In this document: positions 32,737-41,571 of the stretch, piece by piece | Numbering within the stretch: the stretch's first letter is position 1 | How the letters are laid out: the number at the start of each line of letters is the position of its first letter | From: Devosia sp. | Lineage (GTDB): Bacteria; Pseudomonadota; Alphaproteobacteria; Rhizobiales; Devosiaceae | Direction: 5' to 3' | Assembly: GCF_017307495.1 (NCBI RefSeq) | Contig: NZ_JAFKHE010000014.1 | Span: 233,566 to 297,565 of the forward strand | DNA: 64,000 nucleotides | The notes under the pieces: model-generated | Told to the model about the DNA's origin: nothing | Databases searched by the model: none | The model's input: only the letters and a program-made list of their open reading frames with translations | Made by a program: the position numbers and the translations under genes

Positions 32737-33849
32737 ATGCCCTCCATCCGCACCACCCGCCCCTACGCCATCACCATGTGGGAATTCTCCTGGATCGAAC
32801 GCCGCTGGCCGGGCGCCGGCTATGAGGATTGGGACCAGGCCCTCGATGAGTTGGCCGAGCGCGGCTACGACGCTGTGCGCATCGATGCCTTCCCGCATCT
32901 GATTGCCGCCGACCCGCACAAGACCTGGACCATCCATTCGGATGGCCAGGATGGCGATTGGGGCGCACCGGGCGAAGTCGATATCAGCAGGGTCGGCGAG
33001 GCGCTGGTCGCGTTCATTGCCAAGTGCAAGGCCCGCGGCATCGTGGTCGGCCTCTCCACCTGGTACAAGCGCGACAACGAAGATGCCCGCGTGCTGATCA
33101 GGACCGCGGAGGATCAGGCGCGGGTCTGGCTCGCGACGCTCGATCTCATCAAGGCGGCCGGCCTGATCGACGCCATCCTCTATGTCGATCTCTGCAACGA
33201 GTTCCCCAACGTGAAGTGGGCGCCCTATCTCTATCCGCCCGGCCAGACGGCGCCCGATCTGCTGACCGCTCCCCGCGTTATCGGCTGGATGCGCGACAGC
33301 ATCTCCCTGCTGCGACAGCGCTATCCCGACCTCGACTACACCTTCTCGCAGTCGGACCAGTTCGAGCTCTGGGAGCAGCAGGATGTGTCGATGCTCGATT
33401 TCCTCGAGCCGCATATCTGGATCACCAATCCGGCGATGAGTAGCTTTTATGCCGATATCGGCTACTCGTTCAAACAGCGCGAATTCCAGACGCTGATCCG
33501 CAAGGCCAAGCCGCATTACCTCGCCAACAAGCTGCGCTTCGACGCCACGCTCACCGAGTGGATCGGTAAGGCCGCCGACTGGTCGCGGCGTAGCAAGCTG
33601 CCGCTGGTCACCACCGAAGCCTGGGCCTCGGTGATGTATCGCGATTGGCCGATGGCCGATTGGGACTGGATGATGGATGTCTGCGCCGCCGGCGTCGAAC
33701 AAGCCTCGGCCACCGGGCGCTGGACGGCGATCTGCACCTCGAACTTCTGCGGGCCGCAATATCGCGGCATGTGGCGCGATATCCAATGGCACCGCCGGCT
33801 GACCGACCTGATCAAGGCCGGCCTGATCGATGCCGAGCTCCGCCAATGA
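32737..33849 (+). CDS. Second clan GH-A glycoside hydrolase-like protein (tandem paralogue)
   Basis: 370 residues, clearly homologous to the preceding protein: the segment RRWPGAGYEDWDQALDELAERGYDAVRIDAFPHL is nearly identical, as is the end FCGPQ..GMWRDI.WHRRLTDLIK. The middle differs (residues 60-80 and 160-180). The catalytic pair is retained as E155 (DLCNEFP) and E294 (LVTTEAW). It lies 3 bp after its twin, a local tandem duplication that has diverged while keeping both active sites. It ends overlapping the lactonase start (ATGA). Confidence 0.82.
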   Translation: MPSIRTTRPYAITMWEFSWIERRWPGAGYEDWDQALDELAERGYDAVRIDAFPHLIAADPHKTWTIHSDGQDGDWGAPGEVDISRVGEALVAFIAKCKARGIVVGLSTWYKRDNEDARVLIRTAEDQARVWLATLDLIKAAGLIDAILYVDLCNEFPNVKWAPYLYPPGQTAPDLLTAPRVIGWMRDSISLLRQRYPDLDYTFSQSDQFELWEQQDVSMLDFLEPHIWITNPAMSSFYADIGYSFKQREFQTLIRKAKPHYLANKLRFDATLTEWIGKAADWSRRSKLPLVTTEAWASVMYRDWPMADWDWMMDVCAAGVEQASATGRWTAICTSNFCGPQYRGMWRDIQWHRRLTDLIKAGLIDAELRQ

Positions 33850-34736
33850 GCGGGGCAAGGCTGGCACTCGCCAGCACCGATATCGTTGGCGAGAGCATCA
33901 TCTGGGTGGCCGCCGAGCAGGCGCTCTACTGGGTCGATATCGTCGGCAGCCGCATCCACCGCTTCGTGCCCGAGAGTGGCGAGCACCAGATCTGGCCGAC
34001 CCCGGAATACCCGACCTCGATTGGGCTGAGGAAAGCCGGCGGCTTCATCGTCGGGCTGCGCCAGCGCGTGGCGCTGTGGACGCCCGGCGGCAGTTTTGAG
34101 ACGTTCGCGGTGCCCGAGCCCGAGCTGCCCGGCAACCGGCTCAACGAAGGGGCCGTGGCGCCCGATGGCAGCTACTGGGTTGGGACCATGGCGGAGAATA
34201 TTGGTCCGGATGGCACCCCGCAGCCAATGAGCGGCAAGACCGGCCGGCTCTACCGCATCGCCCCCGACGGCACCGTGACGGCGCTCTGCGACGATCGCTT
34301 CGGCATCACCAACACCATGGTGTGGACCGATGACAGGCGGTTCATCACCGCCGACACCATCGCCAACCAGCTCTATCAGTATGACCTCGTGGCCCAAACC
34401 ACGCTGAGCAACCGCCGCCCCTTGCTTGGGCCGATCGACCGCGGACTGCCAGACGGTTCGACCCGCGACGCAGATGGCGTCGTCTTCAACGCGCGGGTCG
34501 CCGGCGGCGGCGCAATCGCCCGGATCGACGCCGCCTCGGGTCGGATCGATTACCTCGATCTCCCGTGCAAATCCCCGACCAGTTGCTGCTTCGGCGGCCG
34601 CGGTTTGGACGTCCTTTATGTCACCTCGGCCCGTTTCGGAATGACCGCAAACGAGCTCGAGGACAACCTCACGGACGGGGCTCTGTTCGCGGTTCAGGAT
34701 GTTGGCCGTGGAATTCCACCGATGCAATTTGGGTGA
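33846..34736 (+). CDS. SMP-30/gluconolactonase family lactonase
   Basis: Beta-propeller lactonase of 296 residues. Key motifs are VGESIIWVAAEQALYWVD (first metal Glu), NRLNEGAVAPDGSYWVGTMAEN, GITNTMVWTDDRRFITADT and LPDGSTRDADGVVFNARV. In the second metal site the usual NDG reads NEG (RLNEGAV), a conservative change. The ATG at 33846 overlaps the previous stop. Together with the SDR, enolase and importer on the other side of the GntR gene it completes a lactone-type oxidation set. It differs strongly from the lactonase at 20927. Confidence 0.9.
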   Translation: MSGARLALASTDIVGESIIWVAAEQALYWVDIVGSRIHRFVPESGEHQIWPTPEYPTSIGLRKAGGFIVGLRQRVALWTPGGSFETFAVPEPELPGNRLNEGAVAPDGSYWVGTMAENIGPDGTPQPMSGKTGRLYRIAPDGTVTALCDDRFGITNTMVWTDDRRFITADTIANQLYQYDLVAQTTLSNRRPLLGPIDRGLPDGSTRDADGVVFNARVAGGGAIARIDAASGRIDYLDLPCKSPTSCCFGGRGLDVLYVTSARFGMTANELEDNLTDGALFAVQDVGRGIPPMQFG

Positions 34737-35156
34737 GTGGAAGCCGGAAGCCCATAAAGGTCGCTCTCCGAAACCCGATCGGGTGAAGCGTTCGCACATC
34801 CGCGACAGCTATCGCAAAGACAGTCCGCGCAACTTCAGTCAGCTTTTCCCAGCGATCGGAAACTTCATCGAGGCTTCCCGAGCGTTCGGGGTGGAGTAGA
34901 GCGTACATCGCGGACTTCATGCTAGTTGGTATTTCGATAGAGAGAAGCCTCTGGGATACCCATGCGCGCCGGGTTCACAGCAAGTGAGTGCGCCAAAAGG
35001 CTCGACCGGCAACTCGCAATGTCGTGCTGGACTCTGGGCTGGGTTCGAGCATTGCTGTCGGCGTCGGCGAACGCGTCACCCTCCGCCCGGACTGGTCCGG
35101 GCTTCGGTCAGTGCAAGTCCTGCGATCCTCGCAGGACCCGATCGAAGGAGGGCCAG
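34737..35156. other. Intergenic leader with two stem-loops
   Basis: 420 bp without a firm gene. Short frames exist on both strands (plus 34783-34899; minus 34669-34920) but none has a start signal or family match I can support. Near the right end are two perfect stem-loops: GCCCGGAC-TG-GTCCGGGC (35085-35102) and TCCTGCGA-TCC-TCGCAGGA (35118-35136), placed 16 bp apart and ending 20 bp before the DUF3489 start codon. Confidence 0.5.
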
Positions 35157-35783
35157 ATGGCCACCACCAAACTCACCGACGCCCAGCGCGTCATCCTCGC
35201 CGCTGCCGCAGCACGCGAAAGCGGCCTTGTCCTGCCACTGCCGAAGTCGCTCGGTGACAACCGCGGCACCCTCGGCGTCGTCCTCAAGAGCCTGCTCACC
35301 CGCGAGCTCATAGCCGAACGCCCCATCCAGCCTGATGAGGAGGTCTGGCGCGAGACCGAAGGGATGGGGCGGACCACCCTAGTCATCTCGGCCGAGGGCC
35401 TGCAGCTCATGGAGATCGAGCCAACTGGCCAGGTGATCGAACCCGGCGATAAGGGCAGTAGCGGTGCAGAGGGCGGCAGTGTCTCGCCGAGCCATAGGAG
35501 TACGGGTGAACTCGGTGCCAACACATCAACGCCTGAACCGAAAGCCGGCGGAGCGGCACTTCCGAAAGACGGGACCAAGCTCGGCGCCATGATCGCAGCC
35601 CTGCGCAAGCCCGAGGGCGCCACGATCCCGGAACTGATGCAGGCCACCGGCTGGCGGGCCCACTCGGTGCGCGGCGCAATGAGCGGCAACCTCAAAAAGA
35701 AGCTGAACCTTGAGGTCACCTCCGAGGTCATCGAAGGCCGCGGCCGCGTCTATCGCATCGCAACCGACGGGGCGGCCGAATGA
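35157..35783 (+). CDS. DUF3489-containing protein
   Basis: A 208-residue protein. The N-terminal part (MATTKLTDAQRVILAAAAARESGLVLPLPKSL to about residue 85) looks like a small winged-helix domain. A low-complexity linker (about 86-140) follows, then the C-terminal DUF3489 domain KLGAMIAALRKPEGATIPELMQATGWRAHSVRGAMSGNLKKKLNLEVTSE. ATG 35157 has a GGAGGG ribosome-binding site. It overlaps the DUF2924 gene by ATGA. These families commonly travel with serine recombinases in alphaproteobacteria; biochemical role unknown, DNA binding is a fair guess. Confidence 0.88.
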   Translation: MATTKLTDAQRVILAAAAARESGLVLPLPKSLGDNRGTLGVVLKSLLTRELIAERPIQPDEEVWRETEGMGRTTLVISAEGLQLMEIEPTGQVIEPGDKGSSGAEGGSVSPSHRSTGELGANTSTPEPKAGGAALPKDGTKLGAMIAALRKPEGATIPELMQATGWRAHSVRGAMSGNLKKKLNLEVTSEVIEGRGRVYRIATDGAAE

Positions 35784-36331
35784 GGAAGCGGCTGAGCAGA
35801 GAGGAAGTCGAGCGCGAAATAGCCGCGCTCGACACCCTCGACACCAAGGCACTGCAGGAGAAGTGGGCGGCCCTCTACGACCGAGATCCACCCTCGCGGA
35901 TCCGAGCCGGACTGCTTCGGCTCGGTATCGCCTATCGGCTGCAGGAGAAGGCGTTTGGCGGCCTCAAACCCCAAACCGTCCGCCTCCTCCGAAAACTCGC
36001 CATCGACCTGCGAGCCGCACGAGTACCAGCCGCTGGCGAGACTGCAGTCGCGGCAGAGGTGCCCCTTCGACCGTCGGTTGTACAAACTCTGAACCTCACT
36101 CCGGGCACGCGGCTAATGCGCGAGTGGAACGGCGTCACCGAGGTTGTCGACGTGGTCGCCAACGGTCTTGTCTGGCGCGGCGCCACCTATCGGACGTTGT
36201 CGGCGGTGGCGGTAGCCATCACCGGCACAAAGTGGTCAGGGCCGAAGTTTTTTGGCCTCACCCCTCCCAAGCCAAGGCTTCGGGGACCCCGAATGCGCTC
36301 CCCAACCGAACGCGTGGCGGAGGTGTCGTGA
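35780..36331 (+). CDS. DUF2924-containing protein
   Basis: A 183-residue basic protein. The DUF2924 pattern is EIAALDTLDTKALQEKWAALYDRDPPSRIRAGLLRLGIAYRLQEKAFGGLKPQTVRLLRKL, then a second part TLNLTPGTRLMREWNGVTEVVDVVANGLVWRGATYRTLSAVAVAITGTKWSGPKFFGL. It overlaps both neighbours (35780-35783 and 36329-36331), so the three genes form one tightly coupled unit. The second half resembles the small DNA-binding domains that read RNA/DNA geometry in recombination modules; function unproven. It may be an accessory or directionality factor. Confidence 0.88.
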   Translation: MRKRLSREEVEREIAALDTLDTKALQEKWAALYDRDPPSRIRAGLLRLGIAYRLQEKAFGGLKPQTVRLLRKLAIDLRAARVPAAGETAVAAEVPLRPSVVQTLNLTPGTRLMREWNGVTEVVDVVANGLVWRGATYRTLSAVAVAITGTKWSGPKFFGLTPPKPRLRGPRMRSPTERVAEVS

Positions 36332-38040
36332 TGGGCGAGAAGAAGACCTTTCGCTGTGCGGTCTACACCCGCAAGTCATCAGAGGAAGGTCTCGAACAGG
36401 ACTTCAACTCGCTCGAGGCGCAGCGTGAAGCGTGTGAGGCCTATGTCCGCTCGCAGGAGCACGAGGGCTGGAAGCTGCTCCCCGATCGTTTCGACGATGG
36501 CGGCTTTTCGGGCGGCAACATGGAGCGCCCTGCCCTCTATCAGCTGATCGAACTGGTGAAGGCAGGGCGCATCGACATCATCGTCGTCTACAAGATCGAC
36601 CGACTGACCCGCTCGCTCACCGACTTCGCCAAGCTCGCCGAGGTGCTCGACAAGAATAGCGTGTCGTTCGTCTCGGTGACGCAGCAGTTCAACACCACAA
36701 CCTCGATGGGTCGGCTGATGCTCAACGTGCTGCTGTCCTTTGCCCAGTTCGAGCGCGAGATCACCGGTGAGCGCATCCGTGACAAGATCGCGGCGTCCAA
36801 GAAGAAGGGCATGTGGATGGGTGGTGTCCCACCCATGGGCTACGACATTGTCGGCCGGCAGTTGGTCGTCAACGAAGCCGACGCTGCAACGATCAGGCGG
36901 ATCTTCGCGCTCTATCTGGAAGAAAGATCCGTCCCTGCCCTGCTCGACCGCCTCGAGCGCGAAAACATCCGCACCGCAGCCCGCTATTCGGCCAAGGGCA
37001 ACCACTACGGCAATCGGCCTTTCACCCGCGGGCACCTCTATAAGCTCCTGGCCAACCCGATCTACGTCGGTCGTGTGCCGCACAAGTCGACCTCGCATCG
37101 CGGCCAGCACGCGGCGATCGTCGACAAGGCCACCTGGGACGCGGTGCAGGCGCTGCTGGCTGACAACACGCAGGGCCCGCGGTCCCGGCGCCGCAGGGCA
37201 GCTCCGCAGACTCATCTGCTGGAAGGGCTGCTCCACTCCGAGTCCGGCTCTCGCTTCATTCCCAGTGCCGCCAACAAGGGCTCAAAACGCTACCGCTACT
37301 ATGTCGAGCAACCCGATGCGGACAGCTCCGGAACCAAGCAACTCCCGCCGACCCGCTTGCCCGCGACTGAGATCGAGACCGCCGTAGTTACCGGTGTCCA
37401 GAGCGTCCTTGCCGATCAGCGCGGTCTCCTGCACCGGCTGGATGCCGATGGCGCCACCGAGGCACCCGTGGTGATGAATGCCGCTAGGAGTCTGCTTCAG
37501 GCGCTTGGCGGCCGGATCGATGCGGACCAGCAGGGCAAGCTTCGCCAAATCCTGCGACGAGTGATTGTTGGCCGCAACCGGATACAGCTGGTGTTCTCGG
37601 TCGGCAGCACGCGAACCATCCTCGGTGTCGCAACACCCTCGGGCATGTGGCCGACCAACGACCCCGACGATGGCGAGTTCGCCGTGGTGGTGCCCTTCGT
37701 CGCCGCACGCCGCGGCCGGCAAATGAAGCTGGTGCTGCCCGGAGCCGGCAACGGAACGACACCGAATCCGTCGCTCGTCAGGGCGATCGTGCGCGCCTGG
37801 GACTGGGCTGAGCGGCTCAAGACCGGAGAGGTCGCGTCGATGGCAGAAATCTGCGCCGCCGAAGGCTTCACCGACACGTATGTGGGCCAAGTCCTGCCGC
37901 TGGCGTTCCTGTCCCCGGAACTCTTCGAACAGATCCTGACGGGGCTGCAGCCGGCCGGGCTGACGGCGAACAAGCTGATTTGGCGCGAGCGTCTGCCGCT
38001 GAGTTGGGACGAGCAAATAGCGATGCTCGGAGCTGGTTAG
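36331..38040 (+). CDS. Large serine recombinase
   Basis: A 569-residue serine recombinase. The N-terminal resolvase domain has catalytic Ser16 in VYTRKSSEEG, YKIDRLTRS with the conserved Arg, and FEREITGERIRDK. A recombinase domain (GYDIVGRQLVVNEADAATIRRIFALYLEE, KLLANPIYVGRVPHKS) and a zinc-ribbon-poor C-terminal region follow. The last 100 residues (ICAAEGFTDTYVGQVLPLAFLSPEL) contain an HTH-like segment. The ATG at 36331 overlaps the DUF2924 stop (TGATG). It could integrate or excise an element, but no clear attachment sites or cargo boundary are visible, and IS remnants follow directly. Confidence 0.92.
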   Translation: MGEKKTFRCAVYTRKSSEEGLEQDFNSLEAQREACEAYVRSQEHEGWKLLPDRFDDGGFSGGNMERPALYQLIELVKAGRIDIIVVYKIDRLTRSLTDFAKLAEVLDKNSVSFVSVTQQFNTTTSMGRLMLNVLLSFAQFEREITGERIRDKIAASKKKGMWMGGVPPMGYDIVGRQLVVNEADAATIRRIFALYLEERSVPALLDRLERENIRTAARYSAKGNHYGNRPFTRGHLYKLLANPIYVGRVPHKSTSHRGQHAAIVDKATWDAVQALLADNTQGPRSRRRRAAPQTHLLEGLLHSESGSRFIPSAANKGSKRYRYYVEQPDADSSGTKQLPPTRLPATEIETAVVTGVQSVLADQRGLLHRLDADGATEAPVVMNAARSLLQALGGRIDADQQGKLRQILRRVIVGRNRIQLVFSVGSTRTILGVATPSGMWPTNDPDDGEFAVVVPFVAARRGRQMKLVLPGAGNGTTPNPSLVRAIVRAWDWAERLKTGEVASMAEICAAEGFTDTYVGQVLPLAFLSPELFEQILTGLQPAGLTANKLIWRERLPLSWDEQIAMLGAG

Positions 38041-38130
38041 GTCCCGCAGCCGATTGGTAGAGGCCTGTGCCGATGCGCTCGGCAGCGCGGTGGCACCGCT
38101 CGATGGCGCGCAGTAGTCGCCATTGCAGTG

Positions 38131-38296
38131 TTCAGGGCCGAGTGCCTGAACGCCCACTGGTACCTGATCCTTGCGGACGCGGCCGAAAAGTTGGGGGCTT
38201 GGCACAGATACTACAACGAGGATCGCCCCCACGGGGGCGATCGGGCGCAAGGTCCCGATCTCGTTGACCAATCACGGCGGCACCCCGCCGACGTGA
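38131..38296 (+). pseudogene. IS3-family transposase C-terminal remnant
   Basis: FRAECLNAHWYLILADAAEKLGAWHRYYNEDRPHG is the C-terminus of an IS3-family (IS407-like) OrfB. One extra G near 38229 shifts the frame; the remaining AIGRKVPISLTNHGGTPPT follows in the next frame to the TGA at 38294. Only about 55 residues are left. Confidence 0.78.
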
Positions 38297-38339
38297 AATA
38301 GCCGGAAAACTCTACCCTCCGGCGGTCCAGCGTTCGGTC

Positions 38340-38735
38340 TCAGATCATCCCGTCCGAGTGGTTGTCGCGGCCGAGGGCATGGCCATCTGCGAGCATCGCC
38401 GCATCATCGACCGCTCACATGATCAGCCGGGGAAGCCAGCCTGTGACTGGCGGCACTACCTGGCCGTGGTTCAGCGCAAGCCTGGCGCCCTGCGCAACGG
38501 CGCGCCTTTCGCCGATCTGCCCGAGGCCTTCAGAACACTGCAGCAGTACCTGCTCTACAAGCCAGGCGGCGACCGCGAGATGGTCGACACCTTGGCCTTG
38601 TTCCTGCAGCACGATGAGGATGCCGTGCTCTTGGCCACGGAGATGGCTCCGGAGACAGGCGTGCCAAGACCCACGTCCTCAACCTGCTGCATCGCCTGGT
38701 CGCCCGCAGCAGTTCGAGGATCAACACGCCCGACA
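38340..38735 (+). pseudogene. IS21 istA transposase C-terminal remnant
   Basis: Encodes ICEHRRIIDRSHDQPGKPACDWRHYLAVVQRKPGALRNGAPFADLPEAF and LLYKPGGDREMVDTLALFLQHDEDAVLLA, the C-terminal part of IstA. A 1-2 base loss near 38662 moves the final KTHVLNLLHRLVAR into another frame. The DDE core is absent, so it is inactive. Confidence 0.78.
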
Positions 38736-38813
38736 CCCGGTCAATCCGCCGCCTGAACTTGTCGCCTAGCAGGGGCGCACTCCAATCAGGGGTCAATCTT
38801 CGACGCCGTTTGA

Positions 38814-39125
38814 CAACCTCGTCATCCTCGACGAGCTCGGCTATCTGCCGTTCAGTGCCTCAGGTGGAGCATTGCTCTTCCATCTGCTGAGCCGGCTCTA
38901 CGAGCATACCAGTGTCGTCATCACCACCAACGTCAGCTTCAGCGAATGGGCCAGCGTCTTCGGCGATACCAAGATGACCACCGCGCTGCTCGATCGCCTA
39001 ACCCATCCTCGATCGCCTGACCCATCATTGCCACATCCTCGAAACCGGAAAACGACAGCTTCCGCTTCAAGAACAGCTCGGCTCACCATCCCAAAAACAC
39101 AAAGGAGAAAGCCAGAACCTTGACT
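38814..39125 (+). pseudogene. IS21 istB ATPase C-terminal remnant
   Basis: [65 protein letters not shown] is the Walker B and sensor region of IstB ([11 protein letters not shown]). A duplication of the RLTHPRSP segment near 39000 and further indels (CHILETG then [10 protein letters not shown] in another frame) break it. The Walker A half is missing. Confidence 0.8.
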
Positions 39126-39149
39126 ATCAAACCCCGACCCGAAACATAC

Positions 39150-39205
39150 CTAGAGGCGGGTCACTTCTCGGTGGAAATCCGGGTCAGTTCTCAGTGGAAT
39201 CAACA
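39150..39205 (+). repeat. IS21 right-end terminal repeats
   Basis: Two imperfect copies of GGGTCANTTCTCNGTGGAA lie at about 39158-39177 and 39181-39199, and the end reads AATCAACA to 39205. Multiple terminal repeats of this kind are typical of IS21 ends. The same end, in inverted orientation, starts at 63856. Confidence 0.65.
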
Positions 39206-39270
39206 AACCCAGTTCAGGCCGTCGTCTGATGCTCACCGCAGGCCACAGGAACGGAAGAGCGGCGCAGCGC

Positions 39271-39579
39271 CTAGCTGTCAGTCAGCAGCCGGATGCGCTC
39301 GATTTCGATCTCGCCCTCGACCAATTCCTCGAGGCGATTGATGAAACCCTGAACATGCGCGGTCTTCATGTGTTCGTCGAGTGCCACCTGGGATAGCCAT
39401 ACCTCGTAGAACGAGAAGGTCAGGCCGTCCTCGCCAGGGTGTTCATGCAAATTGTAAACTACGCAGCCAGCTTCGCGATTGGTGGGTGCCACCATTGCCA
39501 CCAGGACCTCGCGCAGTTGTGAGGTACGGCCCGCCTTCGGAGCGATGCGGGCGATGATTGTGACGGGTTCCAGACTCAT
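39271..39579 (-). CDS. Antibiotic biosynthesis monooxygenase-domain protein (YgiN-like)
   Basis: A 102-residue ABM-fold protein: VTIIARIAPKAGRTSQLREVLVAMVAPTNREAGCVVYNLHEHPGEDGLTFSFYEVWLSQVALDEHMKTAHVQGFI. Family members are cofactor-free quinol monooxygenases or small dimeric proteins that accompany sugar clusters, where they may act on aldehyde or quinone by-products. It is 8 bp after the LacI gene on the same strand and is probably the last gene of the operon beginning at 46990. Confidence 0.88.
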   Translation of the reverse strand: MSLEPVTIIARIAPKAGRTSQLREVLVAMVAPTNREAGCVVYNLHEHPGEDGLTFSFYEVWLSQVALDEHMKTAHVQGFINRLEELVEGEIEIERIRLLTDS

Positions 39580-39587
39580 GAGTATCC

Positions 39588-40652
39588 CTATCGTGCCTTG
39601 CGGCGCCTTGCTGCAAGCGGCGGTCGGTGTGACTGGCGCTCAACCAGATGCGGAACCAGAGTCTGCTGCTTGTTGAACGGTTGACCCTCGATCTGAGCGA
39701 GGAGACTTTCCACAAGGGCGTTCCCAAGTTCTAAAAAGTGATTGTTTACGGACGTCAGCGGTGGAAACAGACCGGTGCAGACGTCGTTGTCGTCGTATCC
39801 GACCACCGAAACGTCGTTCGGCACCCTGAGACCGGCCTCAAGAAGGCGGCGGATCGCGCCCGCAGCCATATAGTCGTTTCCGCAGAACACGGAGTCCGGC
39901 CGCATCTCCCGCAAGATTTCCGACATGCCGACATAGCCGCCCTCGATGGTGTAATCGCCGTACCAGATTTTCATGATCTCTGGCTTGGCGGCCGCCAGGC
40001 CGTCGCGAAATCCGCGCTCGCGTTCGAGAGCGTCAAAATGGGTTGACGGTCCATTGATGAAAGCGATGCGCTTGGCGCCGCTCGCGGCAAACAACTTCGC
40101 CACCATTTCCCCGCCGGCGTAGTTTCCCATATCTACGAAGTTATCGTCTGTGCCGAAACGACCGGGACGCAGCACGACATAAGGAAATGTCTCCCGCTTC
40201 AGCGGAGCGAGCTGATCGACGTCGCGGCTGAACTGGGGGATGATCGCGACTCCGTCTACGGTACCGCCCCCGACAAGCTCCTCGAAGTACGACGCCGTCG
40301 ACGGATCGTCATGACTTATTACGTCAAAGCGGACTCCGTAACCGCGCGCGGTGGCCGTAGATAACAATCCTTCCAGAATGTAGTGGAACAACGAGGTCTT
40401 GCGTACGGTATCGGCGTGGCTCTCGGAGATCATGTTGACAAGCAGGAGAGTGCGCGTACGCCCGGTAGTCAGGGATCGGCCGATAGCGTTGGGCACATAC
40501 TTGAGGGCCCGTGCAGCCTCCTGCACTCGCAACCGGGTCTCCGCAGCGACTGGACCATTGTTGAGAGCAAGCGACACCGTCGCTGTTGATACTCCCGCCA
40601 ATTTCGCAACGTCCTTTAGTGTCGACAACAATATCTCCGGCGGCTTGGGCAC
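39588..40652 (-). CDS. LacI-family transcriptional regulator
   Basis: A 354-residue repressor: HTH STLKDVAKLAGVSTATVSLALNNGPVAAETRLRVQEAARALKYVPNAIGRSL (about residues 10-60), and sensor domain with TLLLVNMISE, VDGVAIIPQFSR, RIAFINGPSTHFDALERERGF and VSVVGYDDNDVCTGLFPPLTSV. It starts with GTG at 40652. It lies inside the transporter/epimerase operon, so repression would be autoregulated. The CG-centred palindromes at 46964-46979 and 48208-48223 are its likely operators because they have the LacI-type form and lie at the heads of the units. Confidence 0.92.
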   Translation of the reverse strand: MPKPPEILLSTLKDVAKLAGVSTATVSLALNNGPVAAETRLRVQEAARALKYVPNAIGRSLTTGRTRTLLLVNMISESHADTVRKTSLFHYILEGLLSTATARGYGVRFDVISHDDPSTASYFEELVGGGTVDGVAIIPQFSRDVDQLAPLKRETFPYVVLRPGRFGTDDNFVDMGNYAGGEMVAKLFAASGAKRIAFINGPSTHFDALERERGFRDGLAAAKPEIMKIWYGDYTIEGGYVGMSEILREMRPDSVFCGNDYMAAGAIRRLLEAGLRVPNDVSVVGYDDNDVCTGLFPPLTSVNNHFLELGNALVESLLAQIEGQPFNKQQTLVPHLVERQSHRPPLAARRRKAR

Positions 40653-40701
40653 ATTGTGGCGGCGCGTCTCCAGTCAACCAAACCGGCAGAGCGGGCGCAA
40701 G

Positions 40702-41571
40702 TCATCCCGCGGCCGGCCTCTCCACAGTCGAACGCAGGAACCTCAGTCCGTTCACCGCGATCTCGTCTTGGCTTGAAGCGAGAGGCCGCCAAAGTGAAAC
40801 AGCGCGCGCAATCTCCCGAATAGCGGGATTGAAGGCTTCGATGACCCACGGCCCCTGATAACCGATTTGCCTAAGCGTTGCATCGATTTCAGCCCACGGC
40901 AAATGGTCGCGTCCAGGCACGCCGCGGTCATTTGCGCACGCATGGAAATGGAAGACATGACCCTTGGCCCGGCGCAGGGCGTCGGGAATGGACTTCTCCT
41001 CGATGTTCATGTGGAACGTGTCGAGGAGCAGTCCGACATTGTCCCGACCGATGCGCTGAACGAAGTCGACACCCTGATCGACGGTGTTGATCAGGTCGGT
41101 CTCAAAACGGTTCAACGGCTCGATGGCGAGACCGACACCGCAAGTCGCCGCGGCATCCGCAGCCCGCACCAGGTTCTCCGCAGCCCATGCCAACTGCTGC
41201 GAGCGCTTGTCCTCAGACACCAGTTCGGTCTTGCCCGTTGCCGAATACATTGGGCCGGCGACAAATGGCGCGCCGACCGCGGCCGCAATCTCGATACATT
41301 GCGTGATGTAGAACAGGCCGTTCTCGCGGATCGCCGGATCGTCGGAACTCACGTCGCGGTCGGGTCCGAACGCACCGCAGACCAGCGCCCCGATCCCGGC
41401 TGCGGTGAGCCGCGCGCGGATCGCAGACAGATCGATCGTTGCAGGGTCTTCAATGCAAAGCTCGATCAGATCGAACCCCATTCTCGCCACGGTGTCGATC
41501 AGCGAGAGCGTCTCGTTGGAGAATGGGGACACCCAGATGAAGGTACTGGCGCCGAACTGCGGTCTCATCAT
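40702..41571 (-). CDS. Sugar isomerase/epimerase, ketose 3-epimerase-like
   Basis: TIM-barrel protein of 289 residues with the metal-site pattern of D-tagatose/D-psicose 3-epimerases: Glu in LAIEPLNRFETD, Asp and His in GLLLDTFHMNIEEKS, His in FHFHACANDRGVPGRDHLPW, and Glu in WVIEAFNP. These enzymes invert C3 of free ketoses in the cytoplasm. It overlaps the upstream homologue by 4 bp. In a Ugp-type transporter operon with a dehydrogenase it suggests use of a rare ketose or polyol. Confidence 0.87.
   Translation of the reverse strand: MMRPQFGASTFIWVSPFSNETLSLIDTVARMGFDLIELCIEDPATIDLSAIRARLTAAGIGALVCGAFGPDRDVSSDDPAIRENGLFYITQCIEIAAAVGAPFVAGPMYSATGKTELVSEDKRSQQLAWAAENLVRAADAAATCGVGLAIEPLNRFETDLINTVDQGVDFVQRIGRDNVGLLLDTFHMNIEEKSIPDALRRAKGHVFHFHACANDRGVPGRDHLPWAEIDATLRQIGYQGPWVIEAFNPAIREIARAVSLWRPLASSQDEIAVNGLRFLRSTVERPAAG

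Noticed and set aside
32134..33867. 577-codon minus-strand frame across the two glycosidase-like genes
   Set aside because: It spans two tandem paralogues and mirrors their repeats (VRLREG-type pattern twice); the coding sense is on the plus strand.
34669..34920. 83-codon minus-strand frame overlapping the end of the lactonase gene
   Set aside because: It has no start signal, overlaps a well-supported gene, and shows no family similarity; a plus-strand frame at 34783-34899 is equally weak.
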